Assembly (NCBI GenBank): GCA_033032865.1
Contig: JAWHQI010000277.1
Coordinates: 1,892,501 to 1,956,500 of the forward strand
Source of the DNA: Dactylorhiza incarnata
Lineage: Eukaryota; Streptophyta; Magnoliopsida; Asparagales; Orchidaceae
Direction of reading: 5' to 3'
DNA length: 64,000 bases
The notes below the pieces were generated by a model, which worked only from the letters and a program-made list of their open reading frames with translations, did no database searches and was not told the DNA's origin. Shown piece by piece: positions 1 to 12,700 of this stretch. A program made the position numbers and the translations under genes. Every line of letters begins with the position of its first letter. The stretch's first letter is position 1.

Positions 1-79
1 GTGATGACTCTCCTCCTATTAAGCCCGTAGATTGAAACCTGAGCGGATTATTCTCACGTCGAAAACTCCTGCTTCTCCT

Positions 80-337
80 TCAGATCTCGAGAGCAAAGGA
101 TCTGAAGGCCCGATCCAAGTGCTTCTTCACTTTCGGATCCTGGGAAACGTCAAAACCGTCGGTCTTCACCTTCGTCTCCGGCAGATCTTCGGACTCCTTC
201 GATCCAGCGTTTTTCGAGTTCATCGGCTGCCAACTCTTCGTCCCTTCAGATTGTTCATGGTAGAGAAACTCTACAGCCGGCCCAAAGCAGGATCGATCTG
301 AGGGAAATCTAGATTGGCTTTCCAGGTTTGGGCCCAT
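80..337 (-). CDS. Possible divergent small ORF upstream of MTHFR
   Basis: This is an 85-codon ORF on the opposite strand, starting 148 bp upstream of the MTHFR start. It is hydrophilic and rich in Lys, Asp and Ser (for example KTDGFDVSQDPKVKKHLDRA), with no motif I recognise. It could be a first exon or a short protein gene sharing a bidirectional promoter with MTHFR, or a chance ORF; the opposite strand is also open over part of it. I do not recognise a family. The open length and non-repetitive composition are the only support. Confidence 0.25.
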   Translation of the reverse strand: MGPNLESQSRFPSDRSCFGPAVEFLYHEQSEGTKSWQPMNSKNAGSKESEDLPETKVKTDGFDVSQDPKVKKHLDRAFRSFALEI

Positions 338-484
338 AATTTTGGCGCAGCAGCGACACGTAATCCAAAATATATTAACATAGCTTGCTCCTTGGCTTCT
401 CTGTCTTTCGAAGAATTTTGCAGTATATTAAGCTCTCTGCGGTGGCGATCTCTCTCAACTGAACCAGGCGTAAGAGGGTGAGGG
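338..484 (+). promoter_or_regulatory. MTHFR proximal promoter and 5' UTR
   Basis: This is the sequence just before the MTHFR start codon. AT-rich stretches at about 368-384 (aatatattaaca) and 421-431 (agtatattaag) are possible TATA-like elements, and a purine-rich leader precedes the ATG. No transcription start can be fixed from the sequence. Confidence 0.35.
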
Positions 485-706
485 ATGAAGGTTCTCGAGA
501 AGATCAGGGAGGCGGTTGATGGCGAAGGGAGGACGGTGTTCTCCTTCGAGTTCTTCCCGCCTAAGACGGAGGAAGGCGTGGAGAATCTCTTCGAACGGAT
601 GGATCGGATGGTCGCTCACAATCCGACCTTCTGCGACATCACCTGGGGCGCTGGCGGCTCTACGGCTGACGTAACCCTCGATATCGCCAATCGGATGCAG
701 AATATG
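485..706 (+). CDS. MTHFR: MTHFR exon 1 (residues 1-74)
   Basis: The start is the ATG in gtgagggATGaagg, which begins the conserved MKV-EKI opening of plant MTHFR. The exon holds FEFFPPKT and [10 protein letters not shown] and ends QNM before the donor gtattt. Phase 0. Intron 1 (707-1200) is 494 bp and T-rich, with nothing else recognised in it. Confidence 0.96.
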
Positions 707-3700
707 GTATTTGGATCCTCATTCTTCTTCTTCTTCCTTGGTTGTTATGTGGATACTTTTATGTTCTTCTTTGCATTATCTTGAAGCTTCTAGATCTGAG
801 ATTCCGTGCTTATTATCTTGTAGCTTGTTTTGTTTTGTTTTTCTATTGATCGAGGAGAGGTTGAGATCTTCCCGTTTGCTTCCGTTCAGGTTCTAGATCT
901 GGTGGTTTCACTATTTCTAGTGGTTATTCTGTTGAATTCTCTTGCTTGGATAAGCTTGATTATGCGTTCATTGTGGTGGATGGGTTATTATGCGTTCATT
1001 CCTGATTTTTAGTGGATTCGTTGACCAATGAAATTGATCTGTACAATACCGTGGAGGTCCTCTGAGTGCGCTGGGGCTTTAGCTAAAAGATGTAGAAAGA
1101 ACTGAGATCAATGAATGCTTTTGTCTTGTTTGAAGTAAAAGAGCACGTTTCTATAGAACTTAGATAAAGATTAGTTTTCTGATCTATTGTTGTCTTGCAG
1201 ATCTCTGTGGAGACAATGATGCATTTGACATGCACAAACATGCCTGTTGAGAAGATTGACCATGCTCTAGATACCATCAAGGCCAACGGAATTCAAAATG
1301 TTCTGGCACTTAGAGGGGATCCGCCTCATGGCCAGGACAAATTTGTTCAAGTTGAAGACGGATTTTCCTGTGCTCTTGATCTGGTATGGTCAGCTGGCAG
1401 CTTCCTGAGCTCTTGCGACTCATGCCATGAAATGTTTTTGCAGATGTTTCTTTGTTCACTTATGAATACATATTTCATCTTTGTACCTTATTTACTTGTC
1501 GAATCTCTCTGCGATATTGTCTAACTCATATTTTGAATGACGCCGCCAATTTGCAGGTGAAGCACATTCGAGCTAAATATGGTGACTACTTTGGCATAAC
1601 TGTTTCTGGCTATCCAGGTTTGTGATATGTATTTTTCTTACATAATTCATGTAATCGATGCTTGAATTTTTACATAATCTCATTCTGTTCAGTAGTTGAA
1701 GGCCCATTATAGTAAACAATCTAGAATAATAAAAATGAAACAACAAATTATGAAATGAGAAGATCCACTAAACGTAATGGTTACATCGATATAAAGGCTT
1801 GTCCCTTAATAATAGTTTGTATCCAGTCGGTTTGCTGCTCGCTTTGATTACTCACTCTCCAATTAAATCAGCTCATTTGTTTTCTCCCTAAGTTCTAATA
1901 TGCCTTATTTGCAACCCTACAAGGATATTTCTTCACCCTAGTCACCATAGACTAGTCACATACTATGCACAAGACAATTTATAAGAGCATGCACAAATAT
2001 GAAACAATTGAGTGTTATGAAAATTGAATGCGTCACTACGAATTTTGTATAATCGAATGAAAATACAAACACTGTATGTAGTGACGACGAATGCAGGATC
2101 GTCTTACTCAATGTCTATCAATCTGAATTGAAGTCTTAATGCGGGATTAAAATTTTCTAATTAATTAATAAAATCAAGAGCACGCAATAAAATATAACAC
2201 GAATGTATGGTATACTATTGAAGTGCGGAAATTTAATGTATACCATTTGTCAAGTCCAAGTTCGTACTTCTTCACGGTGGCTATCCTCAACAGCCCTGGG
2301 GTATTCTGTCTTATGTAATCTGAAGCTTTCGATGAAACCACAGGCATACAATAGCATCTAAAAGCCTTGATCTCTGAAAGCCGAAGGAAGAAATAAAGTG
2401 TATGTTGTAGATTGGCCACCCTGAAAGTAGAGGTCTTGATCATCAACGAGTTTTTCAAGAAACCCGACAGTGAAACACTTCCATATGATTGAGTGTTAGC
2501 CAGCAAATTCTTGACGACGTCTTTCAAAAACGATGTAAGGAGGAGTGTGTTGATTGTTGACCATTTTCCAATTCCTTCGAGGGCCGACATAATTAAAGAG
2601 ATAAACTCACTGTGTCTATCCTTTTCCCTTTATCCTTCTTAGGTGAATCATCGTGCCTATCGCGAGACGTCATCCTCTATAGTATCTCTAATTAAACATC
2701 TCTTTAATGATTTGCGCCTTTTTAAATAAATGTGATATGAATCCTAAGATGATTTGACTTTTATCAAGGTTTTGTCTAGGGTCCAAGACGATTCAGTTGA
2801 ACTTAAAGAAGAATCTATGAATTAAATGTGGTAAATATGTAAAGACTCAAAATATTATAATTCTTCGCTTGGGATGATACCTATTTCCAAATCCCTTACT
2901 CAGCCATGTTCATAAAAGAGAAAGAAACTCCATCCATTTAAAATAAAACATGAACTCCACAATTTCTGAAAAAGAGAAGTTTTCTCCCAATTTCTGCCAG
3001 CCCCACATGCCTAGAAATTTAGCAAAACATTATTAGAGCCCAGTCAGCTCACTTCTTCTTGGAAACAACAAAAAGAGATTCAAATAAATAATAGGAGGAA
3101 AACAGCCCCATGTATCTACAGCCGGCCTCACATGTACAGAAATTTAATTTTAGGAAATAAAGAAAGGGAGGAAGAAGAAGTTGAAGTAGAAGTAGAGAAA
3201 GAAACCAAATTCTCATAACCCATCAAATAAGTCCCCATAACAATATATAATGTTTAACACAACTGGCTAATTCAGAGAGGCCCTAATCCAGAAAATGAAG
3301 GAGAAAAAAGAAGAAGATAGGGAGAGGGAAAACCTAATCTGATTTCATCTTTCAAATTATATTCAAGCCATCTACCAAAATCTAGAATAATGAGATGTAG
3401 AGAAGAAATGGGAGGTGAGTTGAAGAACATACAGTGGGGAAGGAGAAGAGAAGAAACCTTCAATCAGTCTCTGCCACGCCACACTCAGCTAGCCCGGCTC
3501 CAAGGAGGATTCCCAAGTTGAAATCGAAGAGAAAGATCACGGAGAATACCACTGTCGTCGTTCTCAGCAGAGAACTCGTCGAGCCCTAGTGGAAACAACG
3601 AAGAAGAAATGTCGAGCGCGAGAATGGCGGGGTTGAGGAGGCCAAGGTACATATATATCACAGAAATAATGCGGTCAGTCGATTTAGACCGACATTGATT

Positions 3701-6700
3701 TTAATCCAGAGCTAGTCAACTTACATTTATCACCACACTTGAAAGTCCAGGTGTTTAAATTCTATTCTTCACTCTTGTAACCACCGCACACCAAAAACCG
3801 CCCCTTGAACCTCCCAAGTGTCAGCAGACTAATCCAAAGGCTTGGGTTAGCCTATCAAATCGGCTATATTAATTTAATTGGCTCTTATTTATACAAATGA
3901 AATTATCTAGCCATTATTCTTATTAAATCCACCCTTTAATTTATTCAACCAATCTTGAATTAAAGCAAATCTCCAAAATACTTGCATGGACATATTAATG
4001 ACCCCTCATAAAAAAGATTGTCATCAAAACAAATACTTAAAATTTAAATATAAATTTCAGCACTAATTTCATTCTTATCATCGAGGACATTATTTAATTA
4101 TTTTAATTTCATTTTAATTTGTGTTAAGTTTGTGTCGATTTGTGTCGTTATAAATTCTTCCTCTCTTATAGGAATTTTCGCCCTCGAAAATTTTCATTCA
4201 TTTACATTATTTCAAGCCTATGGTGATTCGTCAGGTTGACTAATCTACCCATGTTAAAATCTACTCAATATTTAGTTTATTTGTTTTCTTTGATTCGTTT
4301 AGTCCCTTTCCTTATCTCAAAATCACTATATTTTTGTCGTCACTTAGCCGTTTTACAATTTATTACAACTTCTTACTTCGACCTGCATTATTAACTTAAT
4401 AATGTGACTGTTTAAGGATTTAAATATATTCTTGAACATAAAATATACATGTATCATCTGCTTTCGTCTCTTGACTGCCCCAAGTTAAAAGCGTGAGACT
4501 GGATGCGTCTTTCTTACGGAGCCTCTCCTTCTGGTGCTGGTGCAGAGGCTAACAACTTAGTACTCATCTGATACAACTTTTGTTGTGGGGGTACTAGATG
4601 TAACACCTCCCCTACAATGACTATATAATATAGGTCCGGCCGGGACCCCATAGCATATAATCGCCACAGTTTTAGCATTAAAAAATGATATAGATCTAAC
4701 CGTCTCAAAACTCAGAACTAACACAGCGGAAACAATAAAACAAGCCACAGAAGTTGTCCACATCTACATAAGAGTACTACGGCCTTAAGGCCTTACAAAA
4801 CTCCAACTCAAGTCAAACAGGGCATATAAATGTCCAACAGATCATCACAATCCTAAGCTACCTCGGCATGCAAGCCGGAACAGGTAAATACATCAAATCA
4901 AACTAGAAAGCATGAAAAGAGCACTTCATAAAGCTTAGGCCTTTCTGGCCGGCGAGCTAGGTCCATCTTGCGATCCTTGCCCTGCATCAAAATCACAAAG
5001 AGCGGTAAACGAGGGTCAGCTTTGGCTGACCAACAACGGTGTAACAACACCCCTCCTCCCGGCCGTCCTAGCGGACCCCGGGGAACTACATCACCCTGCA
5101 AGTCAGCACTTCGTATGCAAATGTAATAAACAGTATTAACATAAACATGACAAGCCATGTGTGTCACAATCATCATCCACGTTTCTACGTTGAGCAATAA
5201 AAGTAAGGGGATCTAGCAATGCAACATGTATGCAAACCTGGGTTTCACCCAAGGCACCCTATGACGCGTATGCTTCTAACATAACAACACACATCAACAT
5301 TTCATAACAAACAAAGGGTGCTCATCAATTCCCCCACGGGCGTATAAGCCCAAGGCCAAGAACTCCATTGGGACCTCACCACTTACATGGCTCATCTTGC
5401 CAACGGGCGCACCAGCATAGTTGTTCTCGCCACAATCACAAAGCCAAAAGCGAAGAACTCCACTGGGACCTCACCACTTACATGGCTCATCTTGCCAACG
5501 GGCGCACCAACATACTTGTTCTCGCCACAGCCCAGAAGGGGACTTGTCTTGCCGGGACACTCTCCCCACATGAATCCAAGCATTCACGGGCTAGCCAGCC
5601 GACCACAAAGACAAACCACGCCTTCACATTCACATCACCATTACCCTTTCCAAACCAACGTTCATTCTCACACGAACAAAAGGGTAACACAAACGACGTT
5701 TTCGCCGTCATCGGATTTCTAGCAAAATCCCTAAAATGCACGTTAAGCAACATCACCGGATCGGACCGCCGGTCACGATTTCGGCTTCACACAGAATGCC
5801 TAATCCACTAACGGAGCGGATCTCTAGTACAAATCATGTCGGGGACGGACTCAATCAACCCGATGGTTCTTCTTGAACCAAGGCGACCCAAACCCCTCTC
5901 ATTTGAGAGATTTGGTGTCATAAATTTCAAAAAAAGGAAAGTAAAAGCATAGATGCCATGCACGCATCCTAAAACCGGGAGGAGAGATGTCGTTACCCTA
6001 AAAGTTCTCTTCCTTGCCAATGATCGGTTGAAAGGCACGGATAGAAAGAAGCGCCTTCTAGTCCTCTCCACGGATCTGGTCTCGGATCGGCGAACGGAGC
6101 TCCGATGCTCCAACAATGGCGGATCTAGCCTTCTTCTTCCTCCAAACCCTTCCTCTCTTCTACGCCTCCAACAGCACAAAGGACTTCCCGACAAGAGAAA
6201 AGAACTTCTCTGCCCTAAATAAGACTTTAGGACGCACGAATCTAGACCGTAGGATCAAGATTCAGAAAGATCGGGCGTCCAGGAACGCTGCTTACGCCCG
6301 CGCCCGCGCTTCATCGAACTCAGCACGAACTGTTCGTCGAACGGGCTCCAGCGCCAGCGGTTCGTTGAACTCAGGTCGACGAACCCGCTTCGGCAAACTC
6401 CAGCGCCAGCGGTTCGTCAAACTCAGTTCGACGAACGCGCGAACTCCAGCGCTAGCGCTTCATCGAACTCAGTTCGACGAACGCGCGAACTCCAGCGCCA
6501 GCGGCTCGTCGAACTCAGTTCGACGAACTCGCTTCAGCGAACTCTAGCGCTGGTTGTTCGTCGAACCACGTTCGACGAACTCACTGCCTTCACTTCTCGA
6601 GAAATAGTTGTTTCTCGAGAAGCAGCTACAAACCTTCACTTCTCGAGAAATAACTGTTTCTCGAGAAGTTGCCTGACCCTGCCTTTCTCAAGAAATAGAT

Positions 6701-9700
6701 GTTTCTCGTGAAGTAGCTGGAGTGAAGTCTGGAGTGTTACACTAGAGGCCCCCTCGAACTACCTTCTTTAGTTTGGTGAAACTTTGGGTACTCGTTCCGT
6801 CGATGTCCGGGTTGATGACAGAGGAAACAAACACCTGCCAGGCACTCCCCTTTATGAAACTCTCAGCACTTTGCACGTTTCACTGGGGTTGTCTGCGAAA
6901 CATTGTTACTAATCACCGGTGCAGAATAAGACAAATTCTTCTCTTCCCACTGAGGTTCACTTATCTTCTCAGAGTCTTCATTGCTCATACTTCCTTTTTA
7001 TAAACTCCCTTCTCTTCCAAATCAATTTCGATCATTTGAGCCTTCTATACTAGCTTTCTATACTCAGTGATATCCAAGGGCACCAAGTATGTTTGAATAA
7101 CATTACGAAGTCCTTGCTGGAATTGGAGGCACCTATCTACTTCCGTTGCTACTACTGATCCAACATAATACACTAATTTGGAAAATTCTGCTTTATACTG
7201 CAGCACAAACTTGTTCCCTTGAACTATCCTCGGAAACTGATCATGTAACAATCTCTTCTCTGATGTGTGTACAAACCATGTTGTGATCTCCCGTACAAAT
7301 TCATTCCAGTTGATTTCAGACTTGCAGTTACACCTCTTGCTGTAGGCTTCATTCGCATTATATTATTTCACCAACGTTTTACTTCGCCTTCTAGAAGAAA
7401 CGCAACTAATTCTACTTTTCAATTCTCTGGGCATTCTATTACTTGGAGAATCGTTTCTATTTGTAGTATCTAGTCTTTTGTTTGTAGTGGGGATAATCCT
7501 CCTTTAAACGTTGGTGGTTTAAATTCAAGAAATTGCTTCAAATCCACATCTACTTCTCGATTCTGTGGTAGCACTGCTGGAGCTATCAGTGTCACCGGTG
7601 GAACCACCGGAGGTGGTGCAGGGTCAGCTTGAGGGGCAGCTGGACCTATTGCAGCTATCGTCAGTAACACCATCTTCAGTGCTTGAACAGTTACTTGAGC
7701 AATATCGGCCACTGGAAACTGTGACTGATGTCCGTTGTCGCTTTCGACAGACAATGCGTCTTTATTCACTTCCTGCTCTTCTCGAGCTTCTCAGACCCTC
7801 ATACTTGGATGGATCCCTGAATATATTTAGATGGATCCCTGATGAACAAAGATTTGATCAACTTTTAATGTAGGATATTCTTAAGTTCGTATTATGTGCA
7901 ATTACTAAGTACTTACTATTGCCAAACTCATCAAAAACCTTCATCCGATACCTCCTATTGTGAGGCGGCCCTCTTTCGGGTCCCACAATTAATTCTATAT
8001 CTAAGCTTAATTTCAGTTCATTTGTCTCAGCACAATGCAGAAGCGTGCACAATGAATACTAAGTAAAGCACATAATAAAAACTTTTTATTTCATTAAAAG
8101 CTTTAATTACAGGGATGTTACATAAGCATCAAGACTGTTACGATCTACGGGGAAGAAGAGAGAAAGAGAGCTAGGGCTACAAGAAATTAGGGTTAGGGAG
8201 AAGATGAACCTGAATAATACTTCATTGATCCCTTCTCCAAAGAGAGTCCGGTATTATATAGCACCCAGACCCATGGGGGCTGGCCGGCCCCCATAGGGGC
8301 TGAACTGGTGCGGTTCAGCCCCACTGCTCCTTATTTAATATTGGCGGGCTGAACCGGATAGTTCAGCCCGGTCTTCCTCCGCCTTCTCCTTTGGTCGACG
8401 TGCACAGTAATCTTCGGAGAATCTGGTAATGACGCCAGGCGCAACATTCCCTCCCCCATCAAGGGCCAGCTTGTCCTCAAGCTGGAGGCGGAGAGCGTGC
8501 GGCTCTTAGAACAAGTCGGCTCTGGCTTGCATCTGGGACGAGGCCTCTGTTGGAGCCGTAGGCTCTGCTCTACTCACCGTAACGATGGTCATCGTACTAT
8601 CCGGTGCCCCTAGTCGTTCCACGCTGCGGAGTGAGATCTCCTTTACCTGAGACGACTTGAGGTCTTCCAAGCAATACCCATTCCCGTGCTGGCTGAACTC
8701 CATAGCTATCTGGTCCCAATCGAAAGTCACCCGCCGAAGTCGCCGCAGCCACGGTACGCCCAACACCATGTCAGAACCCCGGATTGGCAATAAGTAAACA
8801 TCAATATATCCAGTGTAACCATGTATCCGGAGCTCCACCCCTTCATCACTCCCTCGCACTGCAGTGTACGTCCGTCCGCTACCCTGACGTGGAAAGCTGC
8901 GCCGCGATCTATGTCATACCCCGTCTTCTGGGCCACAGCGGGTTGGATGAAGTTGTGAGTACTCCCGCTGTCCATCAAGATCGTCACCGTCTCCCTGCCG
9001 ACCCTCCCGGCTAGGCGTAAGGTCGGAGATGGGGTACCCCCCTCCAGGGCCTGGATGGATACTCCAAAGTCTTCAATAGCCAACTCTCCCTCCTCTTCAG
9101 TGCGAGGAACATCTTCCGCTTCCTCCTGCAGCATGAATACCTGGACCTTCTGACATGCGTGCCCTCGGGTGTACTTCTCATCACAGTTGAAGCATAACCC
9201 CCTCTCCTTCCTGGTCTGAAGTTCCTGCCACGTCAGTTTTGTCACTGTCGGTCGGCCCTCGGTCGGGGGAGCCTACCGAGGAGGGTGTACAATCGTAGGA
9301 GCTCTCACTGCTGTACGGGTTCTCTGCCGGTTGAATCTCTCCTCCTGTATCCTTGCCAAACTAATGGCATGGCTCAGACTTCGTGGCATATAGGCGTGGA
9401 CCTCATCCCGCAACTCATCCCGCAACCCTGATATGAAGCAACTGAGGAGGGTCTTTTCCTCCCAATTGACCCGATTGGCCAGCTTCTCGAACTCTGTACG
9501 GTACTCCATCACGGTGCCTTTCTGACGGAGTTTTTGTAACGTCGCCTCCACATCCTTGTACTCCAAGGGTCCAAAACGGGCCGAGAATCCCTCCACAAAA
9601 TATGCCCATGGAGCATATCCATATTCCCGTATGAACCACTGTGTCCACTGGTATGCGTCGTCTTTCAGATGGAAGGCCGCGAGTTGTACCCACTGATCTT

Positions 9701-12700
9701 CGGGAATTTCTTGATAAGTAAAAAACAGTTCCGCCTTTTGTACCAATTCCAGTGCATATCCGCCCCGAAATTTAGGAAAATTCATGCGGGTGCGTTTGGG
9801 CTGCATGTAAGGCCGCTGGTTTGCCATCCCGTAACCTCCTTGCCCATGACCAGCTGGCCACTGTTGCTCTCTCGGATGGTTGGGTGGCCCAGGTGGGGCG
9901 GCTACGTACCCCGCCGCCTGCCCTATTTGATGAAGTCGTCCTCGTTCCGGTCCGTTGCCCAATTGTTGTCCGCCGCCCCATGGATTGGCCATGGGAGGCC
10001 TTTCCTGTCACGGGTTGCCATTGTCGTATCCCATAGGAGGGGCAAAGCCCTGTGGAAGTGGTAAAATCCCTGCCACGCCTCCAATCGGGACCGCGTTCAC
10101 TCCAGTGGGTCGAAACAAACCCTCTCCCTGTCCTGGGGGTCGCCAAGAATGCTGCTGTTGATTTCCGGCCCCATTCCAGGCCGACTGTCCCAAGCCCAGA
10201 CCGATCGGTCCTCCTGGAGTTTCCGCCGGCCTCTACTCTGCAGGCTGATTGTAACCGGCCTCCAGCCGCCCCCCCGTGGCTGCCACGACACCCCCTCATG
10301 TCTCCGGGGAAGCGTCCCCCGATCGGCAGTGCGGGCCGCTGATCCTGGCGGGATCGACATCGAGCCCGACTCCGCCGATCGATCCCGATCCGGGATTGAA
10401 TCCGCATGCGAGCGCCGATCCGGCGCCCTGCTGCGTCCAGCCTCCCGGTCCCGTACCGTGGGGAGGCATCGGCGGTTGATACGAGGCGTCGGCCTCGGAC
10501 CCGTCCCCCATGGTGGTCTTCCCTTTCAGATTTTGAACGAGAAGGGCTTTGATCTCCTCCATGCGAGCGTCCAAGCGTTCCTCCAGATTTTTTTGGGAGG
10601 ATTTCACTTGTTCCTCGATTGCCGCCACCGAATCCGCCAACCCTACATAGTTTTCTTCGATGGTGCCCAAGCGCGCATTCTCGGCTTCGGTACGTGTCAC
10701 CATGGTCGGAGGAAAGAAGCTTTGATACCAAATGTTACGATCTACGGGGAAGAAGAGAGAAAGAGAGCTAGGGCTACAAGAAATTAGGGTTAGGGAGAAG
10801 ATGAACCTGAATAATACTTCATTGATCCCTTCTCCAAAGAGAGTCCGGTATTATATAACACCCGGACCCATGGGGGTGGCCGGCCCCCATAGGGGCTGAA
10901 CCGGTGCGGTTCAGCCCCACTGCTCCTTATTTAATATTGGCGGGCTGAACCGGATGGTTCAGCCCGGTCTTCCTCCACCTTCTCCTTTGGTCGACGTGCA
11001 CAGTAATCTTCGGAGAATCTGGTAATGACGCCAGGAGCAACAAAGACATAACTACAACCTATGTTGCACTGACACCGACACGTGACACGCGACACGACAC
11101 GACACGACACACGACTCGTCCATTCTCCTAAACTACTAATATTCGACACGTTCGGACACGTTTGTTAAATTCATATTTTTTAATTATAGAAATTGTAAAA
11201 TACTAATAAATAGACAAGAAATGAACAAAAAGCATATAAATTTGTCATTTTCATACTTACATATTATATACATCTAAAAAGATAACTGATTTCATGTCCG
11301 GCTCATCCAGTGAGAGATTTGCAATTTCCAGCATACCAACATCTTCGAATGTACATGTATGTATGATGTATCTATAAACAGGACTGCATTCAATGAAGGT
11401 GTTGTGAAAACTGAAAAAATAATCGACAATATGCAGGGTGAAATCGACAATATGCAGGGTGCAGGACATTGCTAAAGCCTAAATGTATCTACAAACTGTT
11501 CACTGTACAGGCAGATCGACAATATGCAGTGTGTGGCAGAGTCAATTTAGCCGCAGTTGCAGTCGAGTGAAGATGATGCAGTCGCAGTGAAGATGATGCA
11601 GCCGCAGTCGCAGTGAAGATGATGCAGCCGCAGAAGAATAAGAAGATGCAGCCGCAGTCGAGTGAAGATGAAGATGCAACCGCAAATGAGATGAATAGCC
11701 GCAGTCGAGATGAATAGGCGCAGTCGATGAAGAAGAAGATGCAGCCGCAGTCGAGTGAAGATGAAGATGCAGCCGCAGTCGATGAAGACGAAGATGCAGC
11801 TGCAGTCGAGAACCTATTTCACGGGATGAAAATGAATAGCCGCAGTCGAGAGCTTCTCACGGGATAAAAATGAATAGCCGCGATTAACCTATTTCACGGG
11901 ACTCGCGTGTCCAATTTAGCGGGACACGCGAGTCCCGATAAATTACGTGTCCGACTACTCCGACACGCGTGTCCGAGGGTGTCGGAGTGTCGGACGCGTG
12001 TCGGAGTGTCGGACACCGACACTCTGGTCATTTCAGAGTGTCGGTGCTTCGTAGACTACAACTTCCTTTATTCTAGCACTACAACATACCATTGACTCAA
12101 AACTATTCGGTCATCTATTTGGTTACATACATGACACTGTAAATTTTCACACATCTCCATATGCCTCTCTACAGCTTCCTCTATTCCAACAAATATTTTA
12201 ACCCATGCCTTAGCCCGTTCCTTTGCCCTCTTTCGTCTTTCTTCGCCGGTCATCTTTACCTTCTTAGGATTAGGTGTGTCTAGGCAAACATTTGTTTCCT
12301 TAAAATTTAGACAACTATGGGGTTAGTCATAAACAATATGACTAAGTGAGTATTTTACCTCTTTAACTGCGGTACAAGCAAACAAGAAAAGTGAGTAACA
12401 ATGTGCATAATCATTTTAAAGTGCACTAAAAGAAAAGAAGAGTAAAAAGCAGTGCAATACTATGTAAATATTTTATATATTGCAATAAGATTCTAAATCT
12501 TTGTAATTTTTGTTATTTGTTCTTAGAGTTCTTCAAGTTTTTTTATCTCTGTCTTCAGTTTTGTTTTGTTTTCATTTCTCTTATACTCGTTTGAGGTCAT
12601 TGTTCGTTTTATTTAATTTCATTCATCCCGATCTTTCTTTAAATCCAATCTTCTGAATTAGTATATTTATCTTTCTCATTTTTCTTTAATTTCGTTCAAT

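Larger units (their letters stand above)
4599..6741. mobile_element. Solo LTR of a Gypsy-type element, 2143 bp
   Basis: It starts TGTAACACC and ends GTGTTACA, an 8-bp terminal inverted repeat with canonical TG..CA ends. A perfect 5-bp target-site duplication CTAGA flanks it (4594-4598 and 6742-6746). No gag or pol lies inside, so it is a solo LTR left by recombination. It contains several internal tandem repeats. The TGTAACACC start is common in plant Gypsy LTRs, so the family is inferred. Confidence 0.8.
8136..11042 (-). mobile_element. Non-autonomous LTR element with gag and protease only (TR-GAG-like)
   Basis: Two direct repeats of about 310 bp (8136-8446 and 10733-11042) start TGTTACGATC and end GCAACA. 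The perfect 5-bp TSD AAGAC lies at 8131-8135 and 11043-11047. On the minus strand the order is 5' LTR, primer-binding site (TGGTATCAAAGC, close to initiator tRNA-Met), gag, CCHC zinc knuckle, aspartic protease ([11 protein letters not shown]), polypurine tract, 3' LTR. The whole element is 2907 bp and has no room for reverse transcriptase, RNase H or integrase. The LTRs differ at roughly 2-3% of positions, so the insertion is fairly young. It fits the published idea of terminal-repeat retrotransposons with GAG domain, with an added protease. Confidence 0.92.

Noticed and set aside
2174..2590. 138-codon minus-strand ORF in intron 3
   Set aside because: AT-rich, no recognisable domain, no partner exon; probably chance.
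9772..10731. 319-codon open frame on the minus strand
   Set aside because: It is a shifted shadow of the gag frame; the gag motifs and zinc knuckle lie in the other frame.
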